Shown: piece after piece, positions 22,312 to 34,551 of the stretch
Position numbering within the stretch: the stretch's first letter is position 1
How the letters are laid out: each line of letters begins with the position of its first letter
Source: Stereum hirsutum FP-91666 SS1
Lineage: Eukaryota > Basidiomycota > Agaricomycetes > Russulales > Stereaceae
Length of the DNA stretch: 64,000 bases
Reading direction: 5' to 3'
NCBI RefSeq assembly: GCF_000264905.1
Contig: NW_006763132.1
Coordinates: 625,755 to 689,754 of the forward strand
The notes under the pieces: generated by a model
Databases searched by the model: none
Seen by the model: only the letters and a program-made list of their open reading frames with translations
What the model was told of the DNA's origin: nothing
Translations under genes and position numbers: made by a program

Positions 22312-23439
22312 AAGGTCTCCACCCTTGTTCCTCCAGGTTTTTGCGCGCCACCCCCTGTTCCTCCTTCTTGTCATCGTCCCCGGTCACTTATACTCCCCTT
22401 CTCATCCCTATTCCAGATCATATGTGCCCCCCTATTATCTCCCACCGCCGCGCGTGCTCATCATGCTCTTTTGGTTTCCTCTTGATTACGCAACGCTGAT
22501 TTTACGACTGCTCACGACCTCTTCACGCATCGCCACGAACTTTCATGTGCTATCTCTCTGTTTGCTTTGTTTTCATTGCTCTATCTTGCGCGCTCGCTAC
22601 TCTTCTTCTTTTCGTATCCTTTTGTTGGTCTCCGCATGTGACTGCAGCCTCAGCGGGTTTCCAACGTTCCCGTTCAGCTATACTTATTCGTCCTTTTGTT
22701 GTCAATGTTACCTCACCTTGCTTGCATGGTCGTGCACCTCTCATGATCCTCGGAGAGCTTATCCATGGGACAACATTTAGGCAGACAGCGCTCTTCACTA
22801 TGTTTGAGCGTGGGCGTATCATGTTCAACTAAGCCCTGACACTTCTGACCTGTTTGCCCTGACTCTACTTAGATAGTCGTTAGCTTCGCCGATTTTGCCC
22901 ATTCTTGGTGAGCTGTAACCTGCAGAACTTCTTCCTCCGAGCTCCTGCTAACATTTTCCCCGAGGAAACTGGTTTGAATCTTGATGCGGCGATGCGAGAT
23001 GAGAAAGCCTCTCGCTATTCTTAGATAAACTATTCACACCGCCTATGTTTTTGGAAACGAATCGGCACGTTGGTCGGTTCAGACCATGCCGAGGAAGCAG
23101 ACATAGTTGCTTGTTGGCTCGCTGGAGAAGAACTTTGCAGCGACTAGAGCTCGTGCCGTGCCGCCATCCACTGCGCAACGATTTAGAACAAGTTCTTTGT
23201 GGACATATCAGCCTCGATTGAATGACTGCTTAGCTATCGCTTCACTTGGAGGTCTCTGGACTGCCTCTCGCATCATACTTGCGGGTCAGTCAACGGTAAC
23301 ATGACGTCGCGAGCAATCAATATCTCCATATGCTTTCCCACCTACCATATTAAAAACTCCCCAAGGAACGCTTATAATGCGCAGAGGCTCTGAATTTTTG
23401 GGATTTAACCTCACATCATATCATCGCCCACTCAAAGAC
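22312..23439. other. Intergenic region upstream of the adenylate-forming reductase
   Basis: The first ~500 bases are pyrimidine-rich and probably the 3' untranslated region of the preceding gene; the long plus-strand ORF there looks compositional. The remainder is likely the reductase promoter, with a TTATAAT-like motif near 23369. No gene is convincing. Confidence 0.4.
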
Positions 23440-26400
23440 ATGATCGTAGTCCCAATCCCCTCAGACGCTCTACGCGTTCCTCCCCTCCCAGATACCCAAG
23501 CTCTGACCACCAAGACTTTCAAGAAACCACCTCTCGATGGCAGCTTGTCGATCCCGGAAGTATACGACTGGCACTACGTCAACAGTCCTGAACATCCTCT
23601 TTTCGTCTACTCGGATTCTCAAGCAGAGGTGAAGTCGATTCTGTGGCCCGAAGCCGTGCGTGGCGTCCACACAGCTGCGAGAATCGTTCAGGCCCGTGTT
23701 TCGACGGCGAAGCAGGAGGGTGAACCTCGTATCGTTGGAATTCTTGCTGCCTCTGGTACGTTTTCCTTCAGCTGCTCGTGTGAATGGTGCCTGATACTAC
23801 CATTAAGCAGACACGATCTCGTCGTTCACCCTCATCATTGGTGTCATGCGCGCAGGATTCGTGCCCTTCCTCATCTCCCCACGTAACTCTGCGGTCGCTG
23901 TAGCGCATCTCTTAGCCGACACAGGAACATGTCATATCCTCTTCGGTCACGATCAACCGATACAAGACCTCGCCTCCGAAGCCTTAAACATTCTTAGAAA
24001 TGACTCCAAGTACAAGACTCTGCACGCGCTACCAGACGTCTCTTTAGTTCCATTATTCGATGACATATACCGTCCTGTAGATGAACCTTTCGAGCTTTTA
24101 CCGCCGTCAAAGCCTGATCCGCGGTCCCTTGCTGTGATTGTTCATTCCTCTGGTTCGTTAGGCTTGACAGCTTCCTTTTCCACCGAGCGTAAAGTCATAG
24201 CTGTGTTCGTTCTGCAGGATCAACCGCGTTTCCGAAACCAATTCCCTGGACACATCTGGGCTTCCTTATGTATGGCGTTGTTCCTTGTGAGTGCCATGCA
24301 CTACCATCCTCGCGTCCTGCTGCTCAACATTCCTTATGCCCTTCCATCAGACTTCGGTGATCGCGATATGACTGGAGTCAAACTATCCTGTCATGTAAGC
24401 TCTCATAGTTGTGAGCCCTTCGCAACCTTAATTATTCTTTCTGACTGCACCACAGGCAATCCCAATGTTCCACGTCATGGGCGTCATGCAGACTGGTTGG
24501 ACGGTGCGTCTCTGCAATCTCTCCAAGGTCATCATTGTTCACGCCTTGTACAGGCGACCGTTGGACTCACGATTACTGCCGCAAAGCCGCGTTCACCTAC
24601 TGTACCTCTCACCTCTGATAATGTCATCGAGGGCGCCCTCCACACGAAAGCCGATTTCATATTTTGCCCACCGTTTTTTGCTGAGGTCCGTCTGTGTATT
24701 TCGTATACGAATCTCAAATTCACTAACAGAGAGTCTGGAATAGACGTGGTCCAAAGATCCCGCACGAATCCAACAACTGAAAGCGCAGGTGCAAGGCATC
24801 GTGAGTGTCAACTTCCACGTACGAGGCTGTTTCCTAAACCTTCTTGCGCAGGTGTACAGTGGAGGCCCTTTGAACAAGGAAGCTGGTGATACGTTGATGC
24901 GAGAGGGTATCCATGTATTCGTCGTATATGGGAGGTAAGAGTCGTCTGCATTGGCACCGCTCTCTATCTGACAATATAGTCTTTGCACCAGCTCAGAAGT
25001 AGGCATCATCAGCCGTGCACTGCCAAGCGAGTATATCACGCTCGTCAATCTGAAGCAAAACACTGACACTAAGGACTCGACCGAAAGGTGCTCCCTGCAT
25101 CGATTGGGAATACTTCAAGATCACAGAACAACTGAGACCGATCTTTCAGGCGAACGAGTCTGGGCAGTCCGAGCTTGTGGTTGTGGTAAGTTTATTTCCT
25201 CATCTTTTGCCAGATCGGAGAGCAGAAATGCTGACCCTCGATACCTCTCCCAAGCCAAGTCCCTACGAACGACCATACGTAATCAACGGAAAGATCGACG
25301 GGCAGGACGCATACTTCACCAATGATCTGCTAGAGCCACATCCCACGTTGCCGGAGTATTGGAAGGTCTACGGACGATCCGACGACCAGATTATGCATAA
25401 CACTGGCGAGAAGGTATGTTATATCTCGTTCCTTAGCTGACAGGATGCTTATTGCTTGGACCCTAGACAAACCCAGGACCACTCGGTACATACATTCGTG
25501 GGCACGGGGTGCCGGTCCGACCTCTGGAGAATTAGACATGATACTGACCACTTCGCACGATGGACAGAAAGTATAATGAATCAAGATCCTCATGTACGGT
25601 CGTCCGTCATGTTTGGCCGCGGTCGCTTCAATACAGGAATGATCATAGATGTAGCAGAACCCTACGTCTTCGACCCTGACGACAACGAGGCCTTGTCGAA
25701 GTTCCGGAATGCCATCTGGTAAGCCGTTTTCTATGGTAATGATCATTGAACAGAGCATTTGGTTGAGACGTAGTTACTTGTAGGCCCACAGTGGAACGCT
25801 TGAACAAGTATGCACCGCAGCATTCGAGGTTGTTCAAAGAGGTTAGTTGGAATCTCTCTAGCTTCGGAAGTACCATCGTCTAATTAGAGGAATACATCAC
25901 TGTTGTTGTTCATTTACAGATGATCCTCGTCGCCCACCCTGCGAAGCCTTTCCAGTACACACCAAAGGACGCTCCTCGACGTCAAGTCGTCCTCAACCTC
26001 TACGAGCCCGAAATCTCGGCGCTATATCAGGCCGTCGAAGAGTCTACACAGATAGACATTTCACCTCCAGAGAATTGGAGCTACGATACGGCAGTCCACT
26101 TTGTGCGAAGTTGTGTGAGGAAGGTATTGGATAATGGCGAATTGGAAGACGACGAAGATTTGTTCCAGGCTGGTGCTGATAGGTACGCCCGAATCTGAGT
26201 TCGTGTGGAAGCTCACTGGCATTGATGTTCAACATCAGTCTTCAAGCAACATGGATCCGGAATACGCTCCTTCGCGGTATGAGGGACTCCGCGAAAATTG
26301 ACACGAATGCTGTACCACACAACATCGTGTTCGAGAAACCATCAATCTCTTCTCTCGCCCTCTTTACTTCACGCTTTGTCTCTCAGTCGCTTTCAGGTGC

Positions 26401-27947
26401 AAGCGCATTCCCTTCTGCTTTCTCCACCACCGAGGAAGAGAAGGTCCAGAGCATGCTTGATCTGATCGCCAAGTACACTCAATCGTTCCCAACGCGTCAC
26501 CCAACCCGGAGCCGCGTCATCCCTCGTACCAGCGTCGTCCTTCTCACCGGAACGACAGGTGGCCTGGGTACACGACTTCTGGAAGATCTGGTCGCATGCT
26601 CTAACGTCTCAAAGATATGGGCGGTCAATCGCAAGCAGCGCACTGGATCGTTGTGGGAGAGACAGAGAGCGAGTTTAGCGAAACAGGGGCTGGATGTGAG
26701 CATAATGGAGTCGGATAAGGTTGTGCTCGTTGAAGCCGATGTCAGCGAGGAGAGTGCCGGACTGGGAGAAGCGGCGTTGGATGAGGTGAGTCATTAGAGA
26801 CATGTATTCTGAGCATCGTAGCCCTGATGGAGGCCCCCCTCTTAGATACGTTCAACCGTAACGCACATAATTCACAACGGTATGATACAGAATATGCGTG
26901 CTCTCCTCCAGAAATCAAACTCTCATTCGTATCCTCTCACAGCCTGGCGTGTAGATTTCAATCTCAGTCTTTCCTCCTTCGAAAGCAATATTAGAGGCTT
27001 GAGGCAGCTTATAGACCTCGCGCTATCGTCCAAGCTTCCCGCACCTCCTCGTATACTCTATGCGAGCAGTATATCGGTCGTTGGCTGTATGTCCTCCTTG
27101 TCCCTCATCGAAAATATTAGCATGAACTTATGAGGTCTATGTACCGTCATGACACAATTCACCGTAACTTGAATGCAGCAAACGTCTCCGAAGGGTCCGT
27201 TGCCGAAATTCCACTTGATGCCTCGGTCGCAACTACGAATGGCTACAGTCAATCCAAATGGGTCTCAGAGACCATACTGCTCAAAACCAGAGAAGTGACG
27301 CCACTTCGTCCTGTCATCGTGCGCATTGGGCAAATCAGTGGAGGTAGACCAAATGGGTATTGGAACGAGACGGACTGGGTCCCTTCGATGGTGAAGAGTA
27401 GCCTGACGATGGGATGTTTTCCAACTGGGAAGCAGGCAAGTCATTTATCACGTCGGTGGCCTAGCGGATAACTTACTGTGCCGAGTGGCTGAATTAGATG
27501 ATATCATGGGTGCCCCTCGACCTCGCCTCTCGTGTCATTATCGACCTCCGCGACTCTACTTCATCCATCGTACACCTTGTCCATCCGAAACCCGTGCCAT
27601 GGACAGACTTTGCGGAAACGATCTTGTCAGAACTCCACGTCCCACTCGTTCCTTATTCCGAATGGCTGAGGCGTCTCGAGGAGAGGGCGTTGAGCCCCGA
27701 TAACGACAGTGGTGCAGAAGAATCACTTCCGGCAGCGAAGATTCTTTCTTTCTTTCGTCAGGACGCATCCGGGATGGAAGAGTCTCAGGATGGTAAAGAG
27801 GCTATGGGTCTTGCGACCTTGGACATCTCCCGTGCCATGAGTGAATCGGTGACAATGCGGGATGATGGAGAGATGAGGAAGATAGGAGTAGAAGAAGTTA
27901 AGTTATGGTTGGAGAACTGGAGCAGTCGGGGATATTTAGAGCTATGA
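23440..27947 (+). CDS. Adenylate-forming reductase (A-T-R, NRPS-like)
   Basis: The enzyme should activate a carboxylic or amino acid as an adenylate, load it on a phosphopantetheine arm and reduce it with NADPH to the aldehyde or alcohol. The adenylation domain shows DGSLSIPEVYDWHYVNSP, VIVHSSGSTAFPKPIPWTH, VYGSSEVGIISRALPS, DAYFTNDLLEPHP and YGRSDDQIMHNTGEKTNPGP. The carrier motif is GADSLQATWIRN, with the attachment Ser split by an intron near 26183-26238. The reductase domain has VVLLTGTTGGLGTRLLEDL (nucleotide-binding loop), THIIHNAWRVDFN and YSQSKWVSE with the catalytic Tyr and Lys. Many short introns all restore the frame, so the gene looks functional. An in-frame Met at 23377 would add 21 residues. 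No tailoring genes lie beside it. The substrate cannot be told from sequence. Confidence 0.9.
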
Positions 27948-28492
27948 GTTTTAGATTCAGAAACTGGAGAAGTATCGAGGCTTACGATGTAGATCAGATA
28001 TTGTGACTAGTGGTGTATTGTATGCGAACATGGAACTACCGGTAGTTGCACAAAAGGTAGAAGCAACGAAGCTTCTCAATCGCTGACGGCAGTTTACAAC
28101 CACATTCGAGTACACTCAAGCATATTTAGAATCGAAAAAACCAGCGTGATGTTTCGACGATTCAAACCAGGGATATAGAGGCGAGCAGCAGGGACAGTGC
28201 TGATCGATCGATCGACGCCACAGTAAGAGTTCAAAACGAAAGGTCGCCAGCGGAGCTTAAGATTGTTCTCTTCGACCTATGATAACATGATTTCCGCAAG
28301 TACCCTCAGATAAAGGGGGGACAAATGCAAGGCAACAACTCCATCAACATTGTATTGGTAGGAGCGCTCAAATCATTAGAGACACGAGATATAGCGTATA
28401 TAGTTGGGATTACAATGAACTAAAGAGATGAAAACGATGGAAGAAATTATGAGGTCTGCAACACTGAACATCTTGACGGTTCGTATGGGGTC
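27948..28492. other. Convergent 3' intergenic region
   Basis: This lies between the stop codons of the reductase gene (+) and the small disordered-protein gene (-). It is mixed-composition sequence, probably 3' untranslated regions. No gene is visible. Confidence 0.4.
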
Positions 28493-29130
28493 TCACTTGC
28501 ACTCCTTAGTGTCCAAGAAAGATTTCTTGCGCCTAAGATGCTCTGGCGGAGGAGACAGAGCAGTCGTATTCTTGTCGTTAACAAGCCTAGCTGTGTGCGT
28601 TTGACCAATGTTGACCTTGCTCATCGCATGAACGAGATTGGTGTCTGGCGTGTCGTCGTTCCCGAAGGTAGCAGGGTCGATAATACGGCGTTCCACGACG
28701 GCCTTCTGCTTTGCCTATCAACCGAGTACGTGTTTGACAAAAATTAATAAGATAAAAGAGATGGAATAGATGAAGGAATAGTGCGAACCTTTTCGGCATT
28801 CGAGAGGCCAGCGGAAGTGTCAAGGGATCCATTATTCGACTTTCCAGACGAAGAAGACGATCCATCGCTATACGTGCTCGACTGGCGTACCGGTACTCCC
28901 TTCGCGTCCTTCGAGTTGGGGCCACCCTGAGCAGGCTTGAGGTCAACACGGAAGGTGTTAGGATCGTTCCTATCCAGATCTACAGCGCTTCGAGAGAGGG
29001 CTTTCGGGGTGAAAACTGGTTGAGGACTCGCAGAGACTTTAGCTTGCTGTTGGGTGCATAAGAGACCGCTGAGCTTGCGTGCTACGCCGTGAGAGGGAGG
29101 GGTGGATGCTGATGTGGACGAAGGAGACAT
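28493..29130 (-). CDS. Small disordered protein of unknown function
   Basis: Exons 28789-29130 and 28493-28714 join in frame across a 74-base intron to give 187 residues. The N-terminal two thirds are rich in Ser, Thr, Pro and Gly (SPSSTSASTPPSHGVARKLS, SGLLCTQQQAKVSASPQPVF, STYSDGSSSSSGKSNNGSLD). The second exon is more ordered and charged (AKQKAVVERRIIDPATFGND, HAMSKVNIGQTHTARLVNDK, EHLRRKKSFLDTKECK). Continuity of character across the splice, a TATA-like motif upstream and the intact frame make it credible as a gene. I recognise no domain; phosphorylation-prone Ser/Thr clusters suggest a regulatory role, but that is speculative. Confidence 0.6.
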
Positions 29131-29237
29131 GTCTGGAGATGATGAGCACTACGAGGTTGGTATTGCGTTGGGAGATGGATGGTTGAGATGATGAGAGGTG
29201 GGATGGCTGTGGAGAACGTCCGGATATTCAGAGGCGC

Positions 29238-29245
29238 TTTATATA
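29238..29245 (-). promoter_or_regulatory. TATA box of the disordered-protein gene
   Basis: On the minus strand this reads TATATAAA and lies a little over 100 bases upstream of the start codon at 29130. Confidence 0.4.
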
Positions 29246-32200
29246 TCAGTGAAGACGGCGAGAGGGCAAGAATAGAGAGCCAAGGCCAGCGTTGCCGTGC
29301 CAGAGAGACGCTGGGCGGGCCATGGTGGCACATAAAGGGTAGACGTAAGGAGCGACGGGCAAGTGTCCAAACCTCAACGAAATCGCATGCACATGAAAGC
29401 GCAACAAAGTGCGTGTGACACACAAGCGACGTAATCCATGGCATGGGTCGATCGAAGGGCGACCCAAATCTTTGTGTCGCAGTTGAGTGCCACACTTTGT
29501 CGTGACTTTTTGGGAGTGGGCGGAGGGACAATGCGCAAGCACGTGGCACGCAAGATGCGGAAACAACGACGGCGGGTTGGTACTATCGCAACGGCTGGAT
29601 GCCGTCGATCGGTTCGTCGAATGGCATTGACCGTCCAAAATTGTACCCATGATGCGAGATCAGGCAAGAGTCCATGGCCAGATACCGAATAAGTGATCTT
29701 GTCCATAATGAGAAACGCTGTAGCAGTACTGCGATGTCTGTCTAAAACAAAGTGTCGTCGGAAAAGAAAGCCTTTGAACGTAGAGTGCATTTTCGTTGAA
29801 CCCAGATCTGAAACACATTCTCTACAAGGGTTCGGCCGTCGGCACAAGTAACCAGCACATCTGTTCGGATACCATTATGACCTGTAAACAATCGTACGAG
29901 CGATGGCAATGGACGTAGTTTCTTAAAATTTTTCTAGACAGACAATATCGGATCGCAATGCCAGTTTGTGCCCACCACGTCACGATCGTCGACTAAAAGA
30001 TCGGTGAAGACAAGGGTGCCTGAGTTACTGTGTAGATATGACAATGGTGTTGTTCTTTCGTCGTCACAAGACACCGTCGGAGTACATCAGAGAAAGTCAT
30101 CGAATTGCAGGATAGTAGTAACATTTTCCGACAATATGAATAGCATCGAGAGGCTGAAGCCGCCAGCCAGAACCACGATAGCAAGTCGGATGGATAAAAC
30201 ACGGCTTTCGAGTCAACGAAAACATGAACAGTCTTGAGGTTGTCCTCCGCGCTGTCCGCGAGCGAGAAAGTTCACGGATAGAAAAGTCGCGCAGGCCTGG
30301 GAGAGTCTGAGCGCGCAGAGCTCCAGTGGAGAGACCAAGGAGAGACATGGACAGAAAGAGCATAATAGGCGCCGACGTCCCGGATCATTCCGACTCTGCA
30401 TGGTGTCAAGCGGCGCTTGAACTGCCGAGTCCGCGTCGTCTTTCCGTTCTTTCCAACCCTGCCACCACGTTCATGGCTATTGTTCCCCTCTCGGAGACGT
30501 GATATTTGGCCTCAATCTATTTGTCCTCTTTTATTTGGATCATAAGCCTTCTGTTTCTCTGACCCTGGGGTTGACAAGCCGGTCAAAGCTTGCTATTCAC
30601 TGAGACCGTATCGCATCAACAACCGTGGAGGCATCAACGTGGGCCGCACAGAAAGTACATGGTGTCCAACAAAGTGCGTTCTGGAAGGATCGTTTTGTCC
30701 ATTTGTCTAGCTATCTGATTGACGACTCTCATGCCATAGCTGCAGTTATTCCTGCACAATGCGCCGCATTCGACCTTCTTAGTACAGTGTATCACCGGAG
30801 ACGATATATGCGTCCTCGTTGCATCTGGTACGCTGTTGTCGGTTATATTTTAGCTCTTATGGGCGTATTCTGTTGCTGCTCCTGGATACCTTCTTCATGA
30901 GAGATGATTCATTTTCTGGGAGAGCATATATGCATGCATATTGTTGCTCCGCTGCATTGGGTCGCCTCCACGCCGACGACGTCTTCTGTAGCCTCTATCA
31001 AGATCTGAAATCAGCTTATGCACTTCATCATACCGAGCTTTACCGCTTATTTTGCTCAAAAATGGCATCCACCCAACAGAAGCATCGTTGCCTCGGTTGC
31101 TGCACCTCCCCATTTGCAGTTCTTGCTTGATTTCGCTCTGCGCTCGTCCTCAAACAGGAGTGATATACTTGGGACCCACTTGGCATTCTCTTCTGCATGT
31201 TCATTTAAACAAAGACTGGGGTCATGCCTAGGATGTTTACCGGCCCATCTTCCCGCATTTTGGGGCGAGAAAGCTGCGAGTGGACCGGGTCATTTTTTTG
31301 GGTTAGGAGGGTACCTTCGAGTATTCATAGAACCTAACTCTGTTCTCCTTTTAACACTGGCACTGTGTTTTGCTCCTATTCCTGGCTGATGGGCCTCAAT
31401 CAAACTCTTCCGTACTACCGAGGTCCTCCCAAGGCGGGATGTGACCTCAAGCATGGACAAAACCATGAGACCGTTACTCGTAGGCTATTATTTCTCGAGA
31501 GAAGTGCGGGGATGCTCATGGTTCAATGAAGGCTGTGAAGTTGGCTAATCGCATGTTCCTCGAGGTAGAGGTTATTCCTGTTCTTCATTCAAGTGCTGGT
31601 GCCAGACCACCGTTGGTGTTGTTCGTAGTTCTATCGCCTATGAGCAGCTTAATAAGCTCTCACGTCTTAGTTTGCCACACCTTGTTCTTCACCCGGCGAT
31701 GTTGAGGCGGTGATCACTGCGTTGACCTTGCATTTCCTCAGCTGCGAATCGAGTATTCAGCGAAGTGACGGATGTTCATATTACAGTTCTCTTCAACAAG
31801 ATTGAAGGCATATCGAAGGCCTAGTTGTGCGATATTTCAAGTTGTCCCTCCCCGTTAATTGCCAGTGAAGGCACTCTGCTCAGTGCACGAGTCACATTGG
31901 AAAGGCATCGAGAGTTCATTGACGGCCATTCGAGGCAGTGCACTTGTTCCGTGAGTATGAGCCAGCCAGAGCAGAGCCTCAGTATCTGAGTCATTTCAAG
32001 AGTGTTTTTATGCCAGTGGCTCACAGACGAGCATCACACAAGTTCAAGTTGGAGTGGAAGGGGCCGAGTAGCCGGATCACAGGATTTGCGTTGTGGCGGT
32101 GCCGCGCCATACGGTGCGCCGGCGTCGCCCGGTTGGTCGTCGGTCATCATCGATTAGAATTTTTCGACTTGTCAACGACATTCTCCATTGGCCTCCCTCG

Positions 32201-32559
32201 TCACCACAGAGCCGCTTGAACCCATACCGCCACCAGAGCCTGACCTCTCTGCAGTCGTGAGCGCGCACACGACGCAGAGACCTCCTCTTCCACCATTTTT
32301 GACCAGGAGAGAAACGACGATCTTCGTCTGTTGACCCTCGAGTGCGTCCCGCTGCCAAGTGGCTTTCATCACTCGTATCTAACTTAGCCTCAATGGCATT
32401 TTTCGCTCTTCTGCTCACACAGGTGGTCATCCGTCCGAGGTTCGTCTTCGCAGCTATAACAACTCAGTGCATCGACTGACGTGCTAGCAATGCGTTATTT
32501 ACAGGTGAACCTCCCTGACAGGACTTAAAACAACAACCGATCCACTTCGAACACAACAT

Positions 32560-32620
32560 CTTCCCTCTCGACTTTCCCCTTCCCCTCTTCTCTTTCCCCT
32601 ACCTTCACCCCTCGCCCTTC
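32560..32620 (+). promoter_or_regulatory. Pyrimidine tract upstream of ornithine decarboxylase
   Basis: A run made almost entirely of C and T lies about 300 bases before the start codon at 32915. Such CT tracts are common at fungal transcription starts of strongly expressed genes. The function here is inferred from composition and position. Confidence 0.35.
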
Positions 32621-32914
32621 AAGCACATCCTCGCTGAACAGGGAGCGAGGAACCCTCTTCTTCTGATCAACACTCGTTAGTTACCGTCCAAGGCCCGCCC
32701 GGTTCATCCCAGCCGCGGCGGATACTGGTTCGGTAAGCTCGGGTCCATCGAAGCGGCCAAAATTTCCAGCCAGACTTGTCTCCAGTTCTCACTGGACGAT
32801 TCGGATCACTACATTCCACTAGACTTTGACGAACAGCTCGTCGACTGTAACAACTCAACCGTCAACAACTCGACCAACAACAACACTACAACCACCGCCA
32901 CACCCGCCGTCGCG

Positions 32915-34551
32915 ATGTCCCAACTCGAAATCCTCACCGCGTCCTGCGCCGTAGACCTTCACTTCGGTGCCTCTCCCTCCTCTTCCTTCACCGAGTCCTA
33001 TGCCCATTCTTTCGCCGATAAATTTTCGAGGTCGCAGAATGGCGTCCTCTCCGCGTCTCCGTCTTCGCGTGTCCACATTGAGTCTGATGTGGACACTGTC
33101 CTTTTCCCCGACTTGCCTCCGTTGCTCCGCGGTCATCCCGACATCCATCTTCGTAACGGGATCATGAGAGCCGCGCGGCTCGCGGCCCTCCACGAGCCTG
33201 ACGCTGAAAAGGCGTTCTTCGTTGCGGACCTCAGTGCCGTCTATAGACAGTTCGAGCGCTGGAAACGTTGTCTCCCTGAGATTGAACCTTTCTATGGTAT
33301 GTCCCCCTCCCGTTCTGCATTCTTGTTTGAATGTGCACAGCTGAATCCCCGTTCCGCACAGCTGTGAAATGCAACCCGGACCCATACGTCCTCCGCCTGC
33401 TCGCCGCTCTCGGCACAGGCTTCGACTGCGCCTCCAACGGCGAGATCACATCCGTCCTCAAAGCAGGCATCGACCCCAGCAAGGTCATCTTCGCGAACCC
33501 TTGCAAGGCTACGTCGTTCATCAAGTCCGCCGCACGCTCTGGTGTCGACATGATGACCTTCGACAACTTCGACGAACTCTTCAAGGTCGCGCGCGTCCAT
33601 CCTTCGGCGAAACTCGTCCTTCGTATCCTCACCGATGATTCAAAGTCCCTTTGCCGCTTGGGCTTGAAGTTTGGGGCACCGCTCGCGAGCGTGCCAGGCT
33701 TGTTGGCTAAGGCTAGGGAGCTGGGGCTCGACGTCATCGGGGTTAGCTTCCATGTTGGGAGCGGGTGCTATGATTCCGACGCATTCTCCGATGCTGTGAT
33801 GCGTGCCCGCCAGGCCTTCGATTACGGGAAGGAGGCGGGGTACAAGTTCGAGTTACTGGATGTTGGAGGTGGTTTCGAGGATGGCAATTTCGAGGCCACG
33901 GCGAAGGTGCTGAGGGAGGCGGTAGAGACGTATTTCCCTGACAGGAAGAGGGAGGGTATCAGGGTTATCGCCGAGCCGGGGAGGTACTTCGTGAGCAAGG
34001 CCTTCAGTCTTGCGGCGAACGTGATCGCGAGGAGGGCGCCTTTGGAGGAGGAAGGAATTGCGAAGGTGGCGGATAAGGAGGGTGAGCCGAGCGTGATGTG
34101 TACGTTCTTTCAATCCTTCATCTTTCTTTCCACAACGTATCCTGACGTTATTGGTCTCTTTTTCCCCTTAGACTACATCAACGATGGTGTCTACGGCGCC
34201 TTCAACTGCATCCTCTTCGACCATCAAGTAGTCCATCCCTACGTCCTCTCCCTCTCCGGATCCTTCCACATCCCAGACCCATCTTCCCTCCCTCTCCGTA
34301 CCTCATCCGTCTGGGGCCCTACGTGCGACTCCATCGACTGCGTGTGTCCTGTTACGAAGCTCCCCGAAGCCCTTCAGGTGGGCGACTGGCTCGGGTTCAG
34401 CAATATGGGGGCGTACACCGTTTGTGCGGCTAGTGGTTTCAATGGATTCGAAGTCAGCAGGGTCGTTTATACGACTGGTGGTGGTGGAGGAGGGGAGAAG
34501 GAGGTTAGGGCGGCGTTGAAAGGGTGGAGCGAGAAGGAGCTGCCATGCTGA
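32915..34551 (+). CDS. SPE1: Ornithine decarboxylase
   Basis: This PLP-dependent enzyme converts ornithine to putrescine, the first step of polyamine synthesis. Exons 32915-33296, 33362-34099 and 34172-34551 give 499 residues. The PLP-binding lysine motif FYAVKCNPDP is completed only after splicing of intron 1. Other hallmarks are GFDCASNGEI, VIFANPCK, GVSFHVGSGC, LLDVGGGFEDG, VIAEPGRYFV, the active-site cysteine block SVWGPTCDSIDCV, and GDWLGFSNMGAYT. The N-terminal ~80 residues extend beyond the animal enzyme and are Ser-rich. Length and motifs are complete, so the enzyme should be active. Family members are regulated by antizyme-driven degradation and by polyamines; nothing in this sequence shows that directly. 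Confidence 0.96.

Larger units (their letters stand above)
29131..32914. other. Long intergenic region upstream of ornithine decarboxylase
   Basis: About 3.8 kb with short overlapping ORFs on both strands, none with a recognisable protein or consistent splice pattern. The proximal part contains a TATATAAA element for the disordered-protein gene (29238-29245). The last 350 bases include a marked pyrimidine tract (32560-32620, mostly CTTTCCCC-type repeats), typical of highly expressed fungal promoters or leaders, before the ornithine decarboxylase start. I find no transposon or RNA gene. Confidence 0.4.

Noticed and set aside
22325..22780. 151-codon plus-strand ORF rich in Leu, Ser and Cys
   Set aside because: It lies in a pyrimidine-rich 3' region right after a gene; composition alone explains the open frame, and it has no splice pattern or family.
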